Origin: Gemmatimonadales bacterium
Lineage (GTDB): Bacteria; Gemmatimonadota; Gemmatimonadetes; Gemmatimonadales; GWC2-71-9
Reading direction: 5' to 3'
DNA: 20,190 nt
Assembly: GCA_025929805.1 (NCBI GenBank)
Contig: JAICPP010000032.1
Coordinates: 1-20,190 of the forward strand
Part shown: piece after piece, positions 6,378 to 16,472 of the stretch
How positions within the stretch are numbered: the first letter of the stretch is position 1
Layout: the number at the start of each line of letters is the position of its first letter
Notes under the pieces: generated by a model
What the model saw: the letters and a program-made list of their open reading frames with translations, nothing else
What the model was told of the DNA's origin: nothing
Databases searched by the model: none
Translations under genes and position numbers: made by a program

Positions 6378-9071
6378 TTAGCTGCCCGGTACGTGCTGGT
6401 CCAGTATCTGACGGATTGTCCTTGCCAGCACCTCCGGTGACAGTGGCTTCTCCAGAAAGGGTACGCCATTCTCCAAGAGTCCCCTCCGGATCACGTCGTC
6501 GTCCGTGTACCCTGACATGAACACTACGGGAACGCCGGGCCGCAACTCTCCCAACCGTTGGGCCAGCTCGCGCCCGCCGATCTCCGGCATGGCCAGATCG
6601 GTGAGCACGGCGGAAAGCCCCGGCGTGGCTGCCGCCAGTGCCAGTGCCTCGCGACCATTGGCGGCCTCCAGCACTTTGAATCCCGCACTTGCCAAAGATC
6701 GGCATGCCATGCCCCGAACCAGCGGATCATCCTCCACGACGAGAACGGTCCCACCGCGAGCTGGTGCCGGCTGCTCAGCGGCACCGGCGCTGGCCTCGGG
6801 AATCGCAACAGCCACCGATGGGAAGTAGAGCTTTAGAGTGGTGCCTAAACCCGGCTCGCTGTAGGCCCAGATGTACCCACCGCTCTGCTTTACTATGCCA
6901 TAAACCATGGCGAGTCCCAGGCCGCTTCCTTTACCCACGGACTTGGTGGTGAAGAACGGCTCGAACAGGTGCTTCATGGTGTCCTGATCCATGCCCTGCC
7001 CAGTGTCCATGACTGACAACAAGGTGTAGGGCCCTGGCACGATGCTGATGCCTGGCCGCATTGCGACATACTGATCCGTCAGCATCACGTTGCTGCTCCG
7101 AATGGTGAGGAAGCCACCATCGGGCATCGCGTCACGTGCATTGATGGTCAGGTTGAGGAGTATCTGGTCCAATTGGGCAGGATCAGCGCGGATCGATGCG
7201 GCGTCAGGGTCGAGTTGTAAGGTGAGGGTCTGCTGTTCGGTCAGCGTGCGACGGAGGATGGGCTCGACGTGCCGTACCACGGCATTGAGATTCACCGTCT
7301 GTGGCTGGAGTATTTGCCGGCGGCTGAAGGCGAGAAGCTGTCGGGTGATGGAAGCGGTACGCTCGGCCGCTTCCCGGATGTATTCCACGTCCTGCCGGAC
7401 CACCTGGGAAAGGTCGTCGCGGGCCAGAATGAAGCTGGTCGCGCCCAGCACGACCGACATCTGATTGTTGGCCTCATGTGCCATACCCCCGGCCAGTTGA
7501 CCCACGACTTCGATCCGTTCCGCTTGTCGGAGTCGGTCCTCTGCGCGGCGGCGCTCGGTGAGATCCAAGACGAAGAAAACGGCGTCACGCAAGTCGTCTC
7601 CCAGCCGGGCTCCACCTACCAGTACCGGTATCCGGCTCCCGTCTTTGCGGAAGAACTCCTTTTCATACGGTAAGCATGAGCCCCGAACCCGGGTCTCCTC
7701 GGTAGCGCGTCGATCAGCCTCCTCGTGTCCTGGAGGAGTGAGCCGGCCGTGCCGCAGAAGGCCTTCGTCGAGATCCTGCCTGGTGTAGCCCAGCATGGTG
7801 AGCAGGGTGTCATTTGCGTCCGTCATCCGCTCGCCATTCCAGAACGCAATGCCGATCATCCCGGATTTGAATACGCTACGGAAACGCGCCTCGCTGGCCT
7901 GAATCGCAGCGTCGGCCTGCCGGCTGGTGGTGACATCTCGTTGCGAGCCCCATGCGCGCAACAGGTGACTATCGGAGACGATCCCGATCAGGTTGTTCAG
8001 GAAGTACCGCTCTCTGCCGTCCCGATCGAATTCATGGGATTCGGCGTCCGTCAAGCGATAGCCGCTCCGGATGAAGGCGCGGAGGTACTCCAGGTTTTGC
8101 TGATCTGTTCGAGGCATCATGTCTGCCAACCGAGTGCCGATCATCTGTGCCGCGTTGGCGTAGCCGTACATGTGCGCGACCGCGTCGTTACACTCGGCCA
8201 GGTAGGCGTCCGCGTAAAAGCGCTCGATCTGCTCGTCAGCCGGCAGATGGATTGGAACCGGGTTCTCCAGCTCGAAGCGCCAGACCCCCTCGGCCGTCTG
8301 CTCGATGAAGGCCCGGTAGCGTTCCTCGCTTTGCTGGAGAGCCGCCTGGGCGGCGACCTGTTGAGTGATGTCCTCAACCAGCCCGACATATCCGACCAGA
8401 CGTTGGCCCTCCTTCACCTCGGCCGCGTTCACCCGAGTCCACACGACCCGCCCATCCGCATGCGCAAACCGATGCTCGCTGCGGAAATGCACTCTGCGTT
8501 GGGCCGTGTCGTACCACTCTTGAAAGACCTGCGCCCGGTCTTCGGGATGAATCGCCTGACTCCAGCCGGTGCCTAGCGCTTGCTCGGGTGAGAGTCCCGA
8601 GATCTGCTGGTAGGTCCGGTTGGTGTACATGCAATCACCGGTGGGATTGGTGACGAAGATGCCCAGAGGCGAGGACTCCGCCATGGCGCGGAAGTGTGCC
8701 TCGGCAGCTCGTTGCGCGGCTTCGGCCCGAGCCTGCGCCCGGAGCCGCGACTCCCCCAGGAGCGCTGCAATGACTCCAATGGCGACGAACAGGACCGCGC
8801 CGATGGTGCCCACGGTACTCGCTGGGACCAGGGAATCAGCGGGGGGGATAAAGACGACGAGTGCCAGCGCAAGGCTGGCGAACGTGGCGAACAGGGCGGG
8901 ACCGAGACCACCGGCCCAGGCAGCGACGAACACCGCAAAAAAGAAGGGAGCGAAGACCAGCTGGTCGCCCAAGAGTGGTCTGAGCAGCCAACGCGCTGCC
9001 GCCGTGAGCAGGACGACACCGGCGGCCAGCAAGTATGGCGCTACCGCTCGGCTTGAGTTGGGCTTAAGCAC
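6378..9071 (-). CDS. Membrane hybrid histidine kinase: DUF4118-like membrane segment, three PAS, NtrB-type kinase, REC
   Basis: This is an 897-residue hybrid sensor kinase of the inner membrane. Hydrophobic segments at about residues 12-30, 38-75 and 85-105 (with FAPFFFAVFVAAWAGG) resemble the KdpD-type DUF4118 region. PAS domains cover about 125-245, 250-390 and 395-515. The second contains the AECNDAVAHMYGY signature. HisKA has H532 in GGMAHEANNQM. The HATPase has NARDAMPDGG, DTGQGMD and KGSGLGLAMVYGIVKQSGG. The C-terminal receiver has D825 (LTDLAMPEIGG) and a lysine in FLEKPLSPE. GTG 9071 is the only start available, without a clear ribosome site. It is a paralogue of the kinase at 11035-13752 in order of domains and in the unusual H box. 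It is divergent from the kinase at 9359 across a region with a strong inverted repeat. The ligand is unknown. Confidence 0.92.
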   Translation of the reverse strand: MLKPNSSRAVAPYLLAAGVVLLTAAARWLLRPLLGDQLVFAPFFFAVFVAAWAGGLGPALFATFASLALALVVFIPPADSLVPASTVGTIGAVLFVAIGVIAALLGESRLRAQARAEAAQRAAEAHFRAMAESSPLGIFVTNPTGDCMYTNRTYQQISGLSPEQALGTGWSQAIHPEDRAQVFQEWYDTAQRRVHFRSEHRFAHADGRVVWTRVNAAEVKEGQRLVGYVGLVEDITQQVAAQAALQQSEERYRAFIEQTAEGVWRFELENPVPIHLPADEQIERFYADAYLAECNDAVAHMYGYANAAQMIGTRLADMMPRTDQQNLEYLRAFIRSGYRLTDAESHEFDRDGRERYFLNNLIGIVSDSHLLRAWGSQRDVTTSRQADAAIQASEARFRSVFKSGMIGIAFWNGERMTDANDTLLTMLGYTRQDLDEGLLRHGRLTPPGHEEADRRATEETRVRGSCLPYEKEFFRKDGSRIPVLVGGARLGDDLRDAVFFVLDLTERRRAEDRLRQAERIEVVGQLAGGMAHEANNQMSVVLGATSFILARDDLSQVVRQDVEYIREAAERTASITRQLLAFSRRQILQPQTVNLNAVVRHVEPILRRTLTEQQTLTLQLDPDAASIRADPAQLDQILLNLTINARDAMPDGGFLTIRSSNVMLTDQYVAMRPGISIVPGPYTLLSVMDTGQGMDQDTMKHLFEPFFTTKSVGKGSGLGLAMVYGIVKQSGGYIWAYSEPGLGTTLKLYFPSVAVAIPEASAGAAEQPAPARGGTVLVVEDDPLVRGMACRSLASAGFKVLEAANGREALALAAATPGLSAVLTDLAMPEIGGRELAQRLGELRPGVPVVFMSGYTDDDVIRRGLLENGVPFLEKPLSPEVLARTIRQILDQHVPGS

Positions 9072-9157
9072 TCGTCAAGTAAGGAGGGAACGGCCAGCGG
9101 AGCAAGTCGGGGCTCGGCCTGTGTGTGATGCCGCAAATAAGTCCATTCAGCTCTCGA

Positions 9158-9188
9158 GTGCGACAAGAATCGCGAAAAGTTGTCGCAC
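9158..9188. promoter_or_regulatory. Perfect 9-bp inverted repeat between divergent kinase genes
   Basis: GTGCGACAA (9158-9166) and TTGTCGCAC (9180-9188) are exact reverse complements separated by 13 bases. It lies in the 287-bp divergent gap, 87 bp from one start and 171 bp from the other. It is suited to bind a dimeric regulator controlling both genes. A cruciform or hairpin role is also possible. No clear sigma-70 boxes were found beside it. Confidence 0.6.
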
Positions 9189-9358
9189 CCACCGGCCAGG
9201 GGTCCTGCCTCCGAGGCCTGGGCATGGCTTCTGCTTCGATGGACCAGTGCAGGTGTACTCATCGACCGGCTGGATGCCGACTTCTCGCGGGTTGCCTCGG
9301 CTCGTGCGTTTGGCAGCGAGCGGGTTCCACCGGGAACTCTCAGAGTGCGGGTTAGCTG

Positions 9359-11034
<1,676 letters not shown>

Positions 11035-11038
<4 letters not shown>

Positions 11039-13752
11039 TGCACCGGCTCGGACCGAGCGGCCCTTGCCTTCAGCAGCTCCGCGACTTCGGAGGCCAGGGC
11101 TTCCGGCGTGAAGGGCTTTTGAAGGAAGGGCTGCCCTGCCTGGAGCAGACCACGTCGGACGATCTCGTCGTCGGTATAGCCGCTCATGAAGAGCACTGGG
11201 AGCTCAGGCACGAGCCCCACCGCTCGCCTGGCCAGCTCGGGCCCGTCCATCCCTGACAGGATGACGTCGGTAACGAGCAGGTCGATCCTTTCACCCCGCT
11301 CCAGCACGCCAAGCGCCTGGTGACCGCCATTCGCCTCCACGACGCCGTACCCATACTCCTGGAGCACCCGGGAGGTCATGTGGCGGACAGTGGGCTCGTC
11401 TTCGACCAGCAGAATGGTCTCACCTGATGCCCGGACCGGAGCCGCAGGTTGCGCGGGGGGTGTGGCCGCTTCGGCGTCCAGCGGGAGATACACCTTGAAC
11501 GTCGATCCTTGGCCCAGTTCGCTATAAGCCCAGACGTAGCCGCTGCTCTGTTTAACAATGCCGTAGACAGTAGCCAATCCCAGACCCGTGCCCTTGCCGG
11601 TCGGCTTCGTGGTGTAGAACGGCTCGAATAAGTGACTGAGAGTATCCGGTCCCATGCCATGTCCGGTATCGGTAACCGAGACTACGGCATAGGGTCCTGG
11701 GCGGATAGCCACTCCTGGCCGCTGCTGTGCGTAGGCCTCCGTGAGCTCTGTTATCCGGGTTTCGATTGTCAGCCGGCCCCCCAACGGCATGGCGTCACGA
11801 GAATTGAGGACCAGGTTGAGGAGCACCTGAGCCAGCTGGCCGGGGTCGGCCTTTACGTTGCCGCTGGCCCGAAGCTGAAGCACCAAAGTGGAGCGCTCAC
11901 CCAGGGCACGCCGGAGCACTCCCTCGAGCCCCCGAACCGCCTCATCGAGGCTGAAGACTCGGGTTTGCACCACTTGGCGGCGGCTGAAGGCGAGAAGCTG
12001 GGCCGTGATCGCCGCCGTGCGTTCGGCGGCTTCCCTGATGTATTCGAGGTCCTGTCTGGCCGTCGCCGGCAGATCGCTGCGACCGAGCAGGAAGCCGGTT
12101 GCGCCGAGCACGACGGTCATCTGGTTATTGGCCTCGTGGGCTACTCCTCCGGCGAGCTGTCCCACCACTTCCATGCGCTCACTCTGGCGAACCCGCTCCT
12201 CGATCAGACGTTGGGCAGTGACATCCGTGTTCACCTCGATGACGGACACCGGCTCGTTAGCGCGTCGCCGACGGAGGATCCACTGGCTGGCGACATGAAC
12301 CCGCCGTCCTTCTTTCGCGACAACGACCACCTCGCCCTCCCAACGCCCGGTGGCCTGGAGAGCCGAGCTGATCTCCTCCAGTGGCATGGGAAATTCGGTC
12401 TGGAGGAGCTCGTAGGAGATCCGCCCCAGCGCCTCTGCCGCAGAGTACCCGTACAGGCGGGCGGCGCCACTGCTCCAGTATGTGATTCGCCCATCCGGAG
12501 TGCGCATCATGGCCTGGGACAGGTCGAGCGCCTCTGCCAATTCCCGGCTCCGTGCGCTCTCCGCTTCCAGAGCCGCCTGAGTCCGCTTCTGCGCGGTGAC
12601 GTCGCGCTTGATCGACGATGCTCCAACCACGCGGCCGGATGTATCCCTGATGGGTGAAACCGTGAGCGCGATGGTGATCCGCTCCCCATCGCTTCGAACT
12701 CGCTCAGCCTCGGTGAACTCGACAGGCTCGCCTCGGGAAACCCGCTGCAGCACCTCACGCTCGCTTTCATGGAGTTCGGGCGGGATCAGCCGGAAGATAG
12801 AGCTGCCTATCATTTCAGCCGCGCTGTACCCGAAGATCCGCTCTGCACTTGCATTCCAGCTGGTGACCGTGCCGTCCAGCTTCTTGCTGACGATGGCATC
12901 CGCCGAGGAAGCGACTATCGCGGCCAGGCGGGTCGTCGCTTCGTTGCCTCGTACCCGGTCGGTTACGTCCTGTGCCACCACCGTCAGACCTTCCGCTGAG
13001 GGGTACGCCCTCGCCTCGATCCACTTATCGGTGGGCGCGTAGTATGCTTCCACTCGCACGGCATACTCTCCTGCTACCGCGCGACGAAAAGCCTGTTCGA
13101 AGGGACTTGCCACGAGGGCGGGCAACGCCTCCCAGCAGGTCCGCCCCACGAATTCGGCCGGCCGCCCCCCTGCCAGCGCGGCCGCCCGCTCATTCATGTA
13201 GGTAATGACCCAGCTGTGGTCCAGCACAGTGAAGGCGTCGGTGATGCTTCCCAGGATCCGCTCGACTCGCTCCGCCTCATGCGCAGCCCGCCGGCTCTCC
13301 TGTTCCGCCCGAGCGGTCTGCTCCTCGGCGTTGAGCATCTCCTCTTCTGCCCGCGCGGCCTCCTCTTCCGCGCGCGCGGCCTCCTCCTCTGCCCGAATCG
13401 CCTCCTCCTCGGCCCGGGCGGTCTCCCGCTCAGCCAGAGCCAGTGCCTGGACTACACGACGATGCGCCCGGACGCGAGCCTCCCCCAGCCCACCGGTGGC
13501 AAGCCCAGACATCAGGAACAAGGCGATACCAACCTGAGTCTGAGGATTGGCCAGCGCCAGCGAGTACAGTGGCTCGATGAAGAAGTAGAGCGCTGCGAGT
13601 GTCCCGAGCAGCAGTGCAGCCAGGGTAGGGCCAAACCCACCGATGTAGGCAACGATGAACAGGGCGGGAAAGAGCGTAATGAAGGGAAGACCGCTACCCA
13701 GCCAGGGCGCAAGCGCCCAGCGCAACCCCACCCCCAGCGCAATCGCGAGCAC
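11035..13752 (-). CDS. Membrane hybrid histidine kinase with heptad-repeat linker, three PAS, NtrB-type kinase, REC
   Basis: This is a 905-residue paralogue of the kinase at 6378-9071. The N-terminal DUF4118-like region is at about residues 1-90. A coiled-coil linker of eight uninterrupted heptads is at 110-165 (units such as EAARAEE). Three PAS domains cover about 165-525. HisKA has H539 in GGVAHEANNQM. The HATPase has NSRDAMPLGG, DTGHGMG and KGTGLGLATVYGIVKQSSG. The receiver has D829, but the usual proline after it is serine (TDVILSGMDG). GTG 13752 has GGAG 5 bases ahead and is chosen. However, resemblance to the paralogue (LPYGAAV ahead of the GTG) continues about eight codons upstream, where the frame is open but offers no ATG, GTG or TTG. 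The start is therefore uncertain. Signal sensed unknown. Confidence 0.9.
13258..13425 (-). repeat. Eight 21-bp heptad units in the kinase linker
   Basis: Codons 110-165 of the kinase form eight consecutive seven-residue units without any slip: ETARAEE, EAIRAEE, EAARAEE twice, EMLNAEE, QTARAEQ, ESRRAAH, EAERVER. The DNA repeats imperfectly every 21 bp. This suggests growth by whole-heptad duplication that keeps the signalling helix in register. Confidence 0.8.
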
Positions 13753-13865
13753 AGCCGCTCCATACGGAAGCAGCCGTGTACCCCACGATTTCGGCGACTC
13801 AGGAGAGCTTGTCAGGTTCAGCGGGGAGCCTGATACGGGTTTGGCTTAAGCGAGGTAAGTGACCC

Positions 13866-13889
13866 ACAACCGACTGCACCAAAGGTTGT
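13866..13889. promoter_or_regulatory. Weak inverted repeat upstream of the heptad-linker kinase
   Basis: ACAACC (13866-13871) and GGTTGT (13884-13889) are complementary with a 12-base spacer, about 115-140 bp before the GTG at 13752. The arms are short, so chance is a real possibility. Confidence 0.25.
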
Positions 13890-13923
13890 TAGACTGGCGA
13901 TCGGAGTCAATGGCGCCGCCGGC

Positions 13924-14595
13924 TCAACCCTCCTGGCTGGAGCGCATCGCCCGGTTTCTGAGTGGAAGCAGCTCCCCGCGTATCTCGGATTGGGTATAGT
14001 CCGGGTTCTTGATCTTGTACCAGACCGTTCCGCGGCCGTATGGCTCCACCTTCTGCTTCGCCACCACACCTTCGAGCTCCATCTTTTTGATTGCGCCGAA
14101 AAGCGCCCGGCCGTGCTCTTCGATGGTGAGAACCTTGTAGAGTGGTCCAGTATCCTCCGGCAGCAGGCGACCCAGGAGATGTTTCCGTTCGGCGAGCGGT
14201 CGCTCCCGCAGGTCGATTCCATCGAGCCAAAGGAGATCGAAGGCCGCGAACGCGAGAAATCCCTCACCCCGAACCAGCTCACGAAAGACCGGACGTCCCT
14301 GCCGATTCAACGACACGATTTCCCCGTCCAGAATGACTTCACGCGTCCCGAGCACCTCGGCGACCCGCTCCCAGAGGCTGCGGAAACGCTTCAGGGGAAT
14401 GTCCCGGCGAGACCGGATCTCACATCTTCCGGACCACCCGTACGCCACGCCACGAAAACCATCGTACTTGGGCTCAAAGATCCACTCCGGGTCATCGAAA
14501 GGATCCGATCGGGCTACCAGCGGGATCGGGTCGATCCGAGGGAGTCGACTGGCCGGACCGACGCTCTGCGGGCGGAGAAGAGAATTCGTGGGCAT
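13924..14595 (-). CDS. Minimal ATP-dependent DNA ligase (nucleotidyltransferase domain only)
   Basis: This 223-residue protein matches the ligase domain of LigD-type ATP-dependent ligases, which seal nicks through a lysine-AMP intermediate. Motif I is EPKYDGFR with the likely AMP-accepting K43. The following segments are ILDGEIV, FAAFDLLWLDG, LEGVVAK (motif IV) and WYKIKN (motif V). The protein ends about 20 residues after motif V, so the C-terminal OB fold with motif VI, usual in replicative and LigD ligases, is absent. The end looks natural, with no frameshift remnant after the stop. ATG 14593-14595 has GGAG 5 bases ahead. No Ku, polymerase or nuclease gene lies nearby, so a role in end joining cannot be claimed. 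An RNA ligase-like substrate is possible. Confidence 0.85.
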   Translation of the reverse strand: MPTNSLLRPQSVGPASRLPRIDPIPLVARSDPFDDPEWIFEPKYDGFRGVAYGWSGRCEIRSRRDIPLKRFRSLWERVAEVLGTREVILDGEIVSLNRQGRPVFRELVRGEGFLAFAAFDLLWLDGIDLRERPLAERKHLLGRLLPEDTGPLYKVLTIEEHGRALFGAIKKMELEGVVAKQKVEPYGRGTVWYKIKNPDYTQSEIRGELLPLRNRAMRSSQEG

Positions 14596-14626
14596 GAAGG
14601 CTCCAGAGCCGAAAAGACGGATCGGG

Positions 14627-14660
14627 AGCCCTCCCCACGAGGAGGGCTACACGCGTGTAG
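14627..14660. promoter_or_regulatory. Hairpin and abutting 14-bp palindrome before the ligase gene
   Basis: AGCCCTCC (14627-14634) pairs perfectly with GGAGGGCT (14641-14648) over a 6-base loop. CTACACGCGTGTAG (14647-14660) is a perfect 14-bp palindrome sharing two bases with the first element. It lies 32-65 bp upstream of the ligase start, where an operator or leader structure would act. Confidence 0.5.
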
Positions 14661-14761
14661 TCCCGCTGGACTCCAGCTCAAGGTACATCACCGCGTGCTC
14701 CTCGCACTAGAGGCGGTGAGGGGAGTCACGGCGGCCTACCCTTGGTGGCGTAGTTTGGCGT

Positions 14762-14809
14762 CCGACAGGAGAGTCCTGCCGGTATGCCGACCACGACTCG
14801 AATTTCGAG
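14762..14809. promoter_or_regulatory. Two further inverted repeats before the small-protein unit
   Basis: CCGACAGGA-GAG-TCCTGCCGG (14762-14782) is an interrupted palindrome with one mismatch. CTCGAATTTCGAG (14797-14809) is a perfect odd-length palindrome. Both lie within about 100 bp upstream of the GTG at 14863 and may control that unit. Confidence 0.4.
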
Positions 14810-14862
14810 CCAACGTCGCTGTCAGAGCACGCAAACCCGGGCGGGCCCGGCGAAGGAGCAGC

Positions 14863-15135
14863 GTGGAAAGAGACGAGGGTAGACCAACGAAACCGCGGAT
14901 TCGGGAGGCGCGTCTCAAGGTGGAGTTCGCGCATCTGTATCCTCCGCTTGAGCCCGACCGTTGGGAGCCTGCCGCGCTGCTGGCGGACCGGGTAGTTGCC
15001 TGGCTGCTGCGGCAGCCGGACCGGGGCTATGTGGCGCCGGAGAGAGTCCTGCGATCGGAACACTTCGAATTTCGGGGCGGCACCGACCAGCCCATGTCCG
15101 GCACGGCTCAAAGCCGGCGCCGGAGTCCAACCTGA
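14863..15135 (+). CDS. Small protein of unknown function, member 3 of a local three-copy family
   Basis: This is a 90-residue protein whose core FAHLYPPLEPDRWEPAALL ... ERVLRSEHFEFRGG matches the proteins at 5232-5537 and 4878-5207, about 9 kb away on the other strand. The frame is open far upstream, but GTG 14863 is preceded by AAGGAG with 4 bases between, and that is where resemblance starts. The N-terminus is basic, and the tail after the RGG is short and polar. The next gene starts 8 bp after its stop, giving a two-gene unit divergent from the ligase. No known domain recognised. Confidence 0.68.
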   Translation: MERDEGRPTKPRIREARLKVEFAHLYPPLEPDRWEPAALLADRVVAWLLRQPDRGYVAPERVLRSEHFEFRGGTDQPMSGTAQSRRRSPT

Positions 15136-15143
15136 GAAAACCC

Positions 15144-15407
15144 ATGACCGAGCTGGAAATAGCGGAGCTGAAGGGCGCCGTAGAGCGGGAGCATAGGTGC
15201 CCGGCAACCTACCGAACCAGTGAGCAGGTCCGAGAGCACCTGCGGCAGGTCGAAGTGGCCGTCTTCGATATCCTGGGACACCCTCGGGCATTGGTGTGCT
15301 ACGCCTGGTTCGTCGAACGCGCCGGTCGGCGCAGAACTCACACCCTCTTGCGGGAGGGACCAATCCACTCTTCCCTCGACGCTGTGCGCCAGGAATACGA
15401 GGAATAG
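15144..15407 (+). CDS. Small hypothetical protein, second gene of the unit
   Basis: This is an 87-residue protein, MTELEIAELKGAVERE at the start, with a central EVAVFDILGHPRALVCYAWFVE and an acidic end (RQEYEE). The pattern looks like a small alpha/beta fold: helix, strand, strand, helix. I do not recognise a family with confidence. ATG 15144 is 8 bp past the preceding stop, with a weak GAG as ribosome site, suggesting co-translation. The stop is 12 bp from the convergent stop at 15420. There are one central Cys and no membrane segment or signal peptide. Confidence 0.6.
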   Translation: MTELEIAELKGAVEREHRCPATYRTSEQVREHLRQVEVAVFDILGHPRALVCYAWFVERAGRRRTHTLLREGPIHSSLDAVRQEYEE

Positions 15408-15419
15408 CTCTCTGCCTTA

Positions 15420-15716
15420 TTATCGTTTCTGACGGCGCACTCGACTCATCAATTCCACGAACTCATCTGGATCAGGCAGTACCACGTTCCGGGCTCTTGC
15501 GGCCTTTCGAATTCGGCTCAGGATAGTTCGGCGTTCCGCCGAGGTGTACTTCGCTCGGTTGCTGGGCTGGTGGATGTAGGCCCACGCGGCCTTGATGCGA
15601 CCGGGGGTATCGACGGGGTACTTCTTGTTGGTAGGATCAGCGAACACGGTTGGCCCGTATTTCTCCAGTCCTTCGGAGGGATCGGCGTCCGGTCGGCGGC
15701 GAATTCGCTTGCTCAC
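15420..15716 (-). CDS. DUF6582-like small protein
   Basis: This is a 98-residue basic protein with the segment FADPTNKKYPVDTPGRIKAAWAYI followed by a positively charged helix (YTSAERRTILSRIRKAARA). This layout (a KYP-[IV]-DTP motif, then AAW-x-YI, then a charged helix) is that of the DUF6582 family, which is known from bacteria and phage proteins and has no assigned role. I name the family from memory of this motif. Start GTG 15716 follows GAGGAA closely. The short spacing leaves some doubt, but no better start exists. It is divergent from the lipoprotein gene at 15834. Confidence 0.72.
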   Translation of the reverse strand: MSKRIRRRPDADPSEGLEKYGPTVFADPTNKKYPVDTPGRIKAAWAYIHQPSNRAKYTSAERRTILSRIRKAARARNVVLPDPDEFVELMSRVRRQKR

Positions 15717-15833
15717 TTCCTCAACCTGTCAGAGTACGGGTTCGGCCCGAGGGACACTTCCGACGGACCACTGGAAGTCCGCCGGATGCCATCGTAATGT
15801 AGAACGGTTCACCTGGTGATCCCGCTAACCGCT

Positions 15834-16472
15834 ATGTTCTCGAAGCATCGTGGTAAGCCTTTCCTGCTCGTCCTGCTGAGCTGGCTCTCTATCCTCTCGT
15901 GCGCCACCTTTCAGCGCGCCGCGGCACCGGCACTTCCCTTCATGACGGAACCCACCACTCCGGGAGTGATCCCCGACTCGGTGCTCCGCCGGGCGATCAG
16001 ACGAGCGGAGCTGATCGTCCTCGCCACGCCGGTGGAGCTTGCCTCTCAGCACGGATTCCTGACCCCGCAGTTTCAGTTAGGAGCGAAAGAAACCTGGTAT
16101 GACGTAAAGCTTACGGTGGACTCGGTCCTGAAGGGGAAGCTCCGGCGCGCCAAGCGGCCGGATTTGGGGATGCTTCCGGCGGCCCTCACGCCTCCGCCGG
16201 CCTTCCGACTGGCCAGGAACGAAATCGTGGTGCAGTATCCCGCGGTGACTTCCCGAAACAGCAACTGGTCTGCCGCAGCACCGATGATTCCGGGGGAACG
16301 AGCGGTCTTCATCTTTCACCGGTGCTATTACTGCCTACCCATCACTGGATTGGTGACCGGGCGAGGTTCGTACTACACCGCCAGTCCACTGGTTGCGATA
16401 GGTTGGGAGAGCAAGCTTGCGCCAGGGGAATGGGGACGGGTGGGCAGGCTGTTGGTGGAGCGCGGGCACTGA
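15834..16472 (+). CDS. Putative lipoprotein of unknown function
   Basis: This is a 212-residue exported protein. A basic start and hydrophobic run (FLLVLLSWLSILSC, residues 10-23) end in C23, a plausible though imperfect lipobox. The body has LIVLATPVELA, then WYDVKLTVDSVLKGKLR and later GERAVFIFHRC. This order of strands is vaguely like OB-type TIMP/NTR-like extracytoplasmic domains, but that is a guess. C164 and C167 form a CYYC pair that may bond outside the cytoplasm. I prefer ATG 15834 over GTG 15816; neither has a good ribosome site. The end overlaps the start chosen for the sulfotransferase by 43 bp. Confidence 0.65.
   Translation: MFSKHRGKPFLLVLLSWLSILSCATFQRAAAPALPFMTEPTTPGVIPDSVLRRAIRRAELIVLATPVELASQHGFLTPQFQLGAKETWYDVKLTVDSVLKGKLRRAKRPDLGMLPAALTPPPAFRLARNEIVVQYPAVTSRNSNWSAAAPMIPGERAVFIFHRCYYCLPITGLVTGRGSYYTASPLVAIGWESKLAPGEWGRVGRLLVERGH

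Noticed and set aside
7725..8576. 283-codon plus-strand frame within the kinase at 6378
   Set aside because: It is antisense to conserved PAS domains and has no ribosome site or family pattern.
13990..14862. Upstream part of a long plus-strand frame ending at 15135
   Set aside because: It is antisense to the ligase gene. Family similarity and the ribosome site both begin at GTG 14863.
14707..15363. 218-codon minus-strand frame with several Cys and Arg
   Set aside because: It lies opposite the two small plus-strand genes, which have ribosome sites and paralogue support. Its own sequence is typical of shadow frames.
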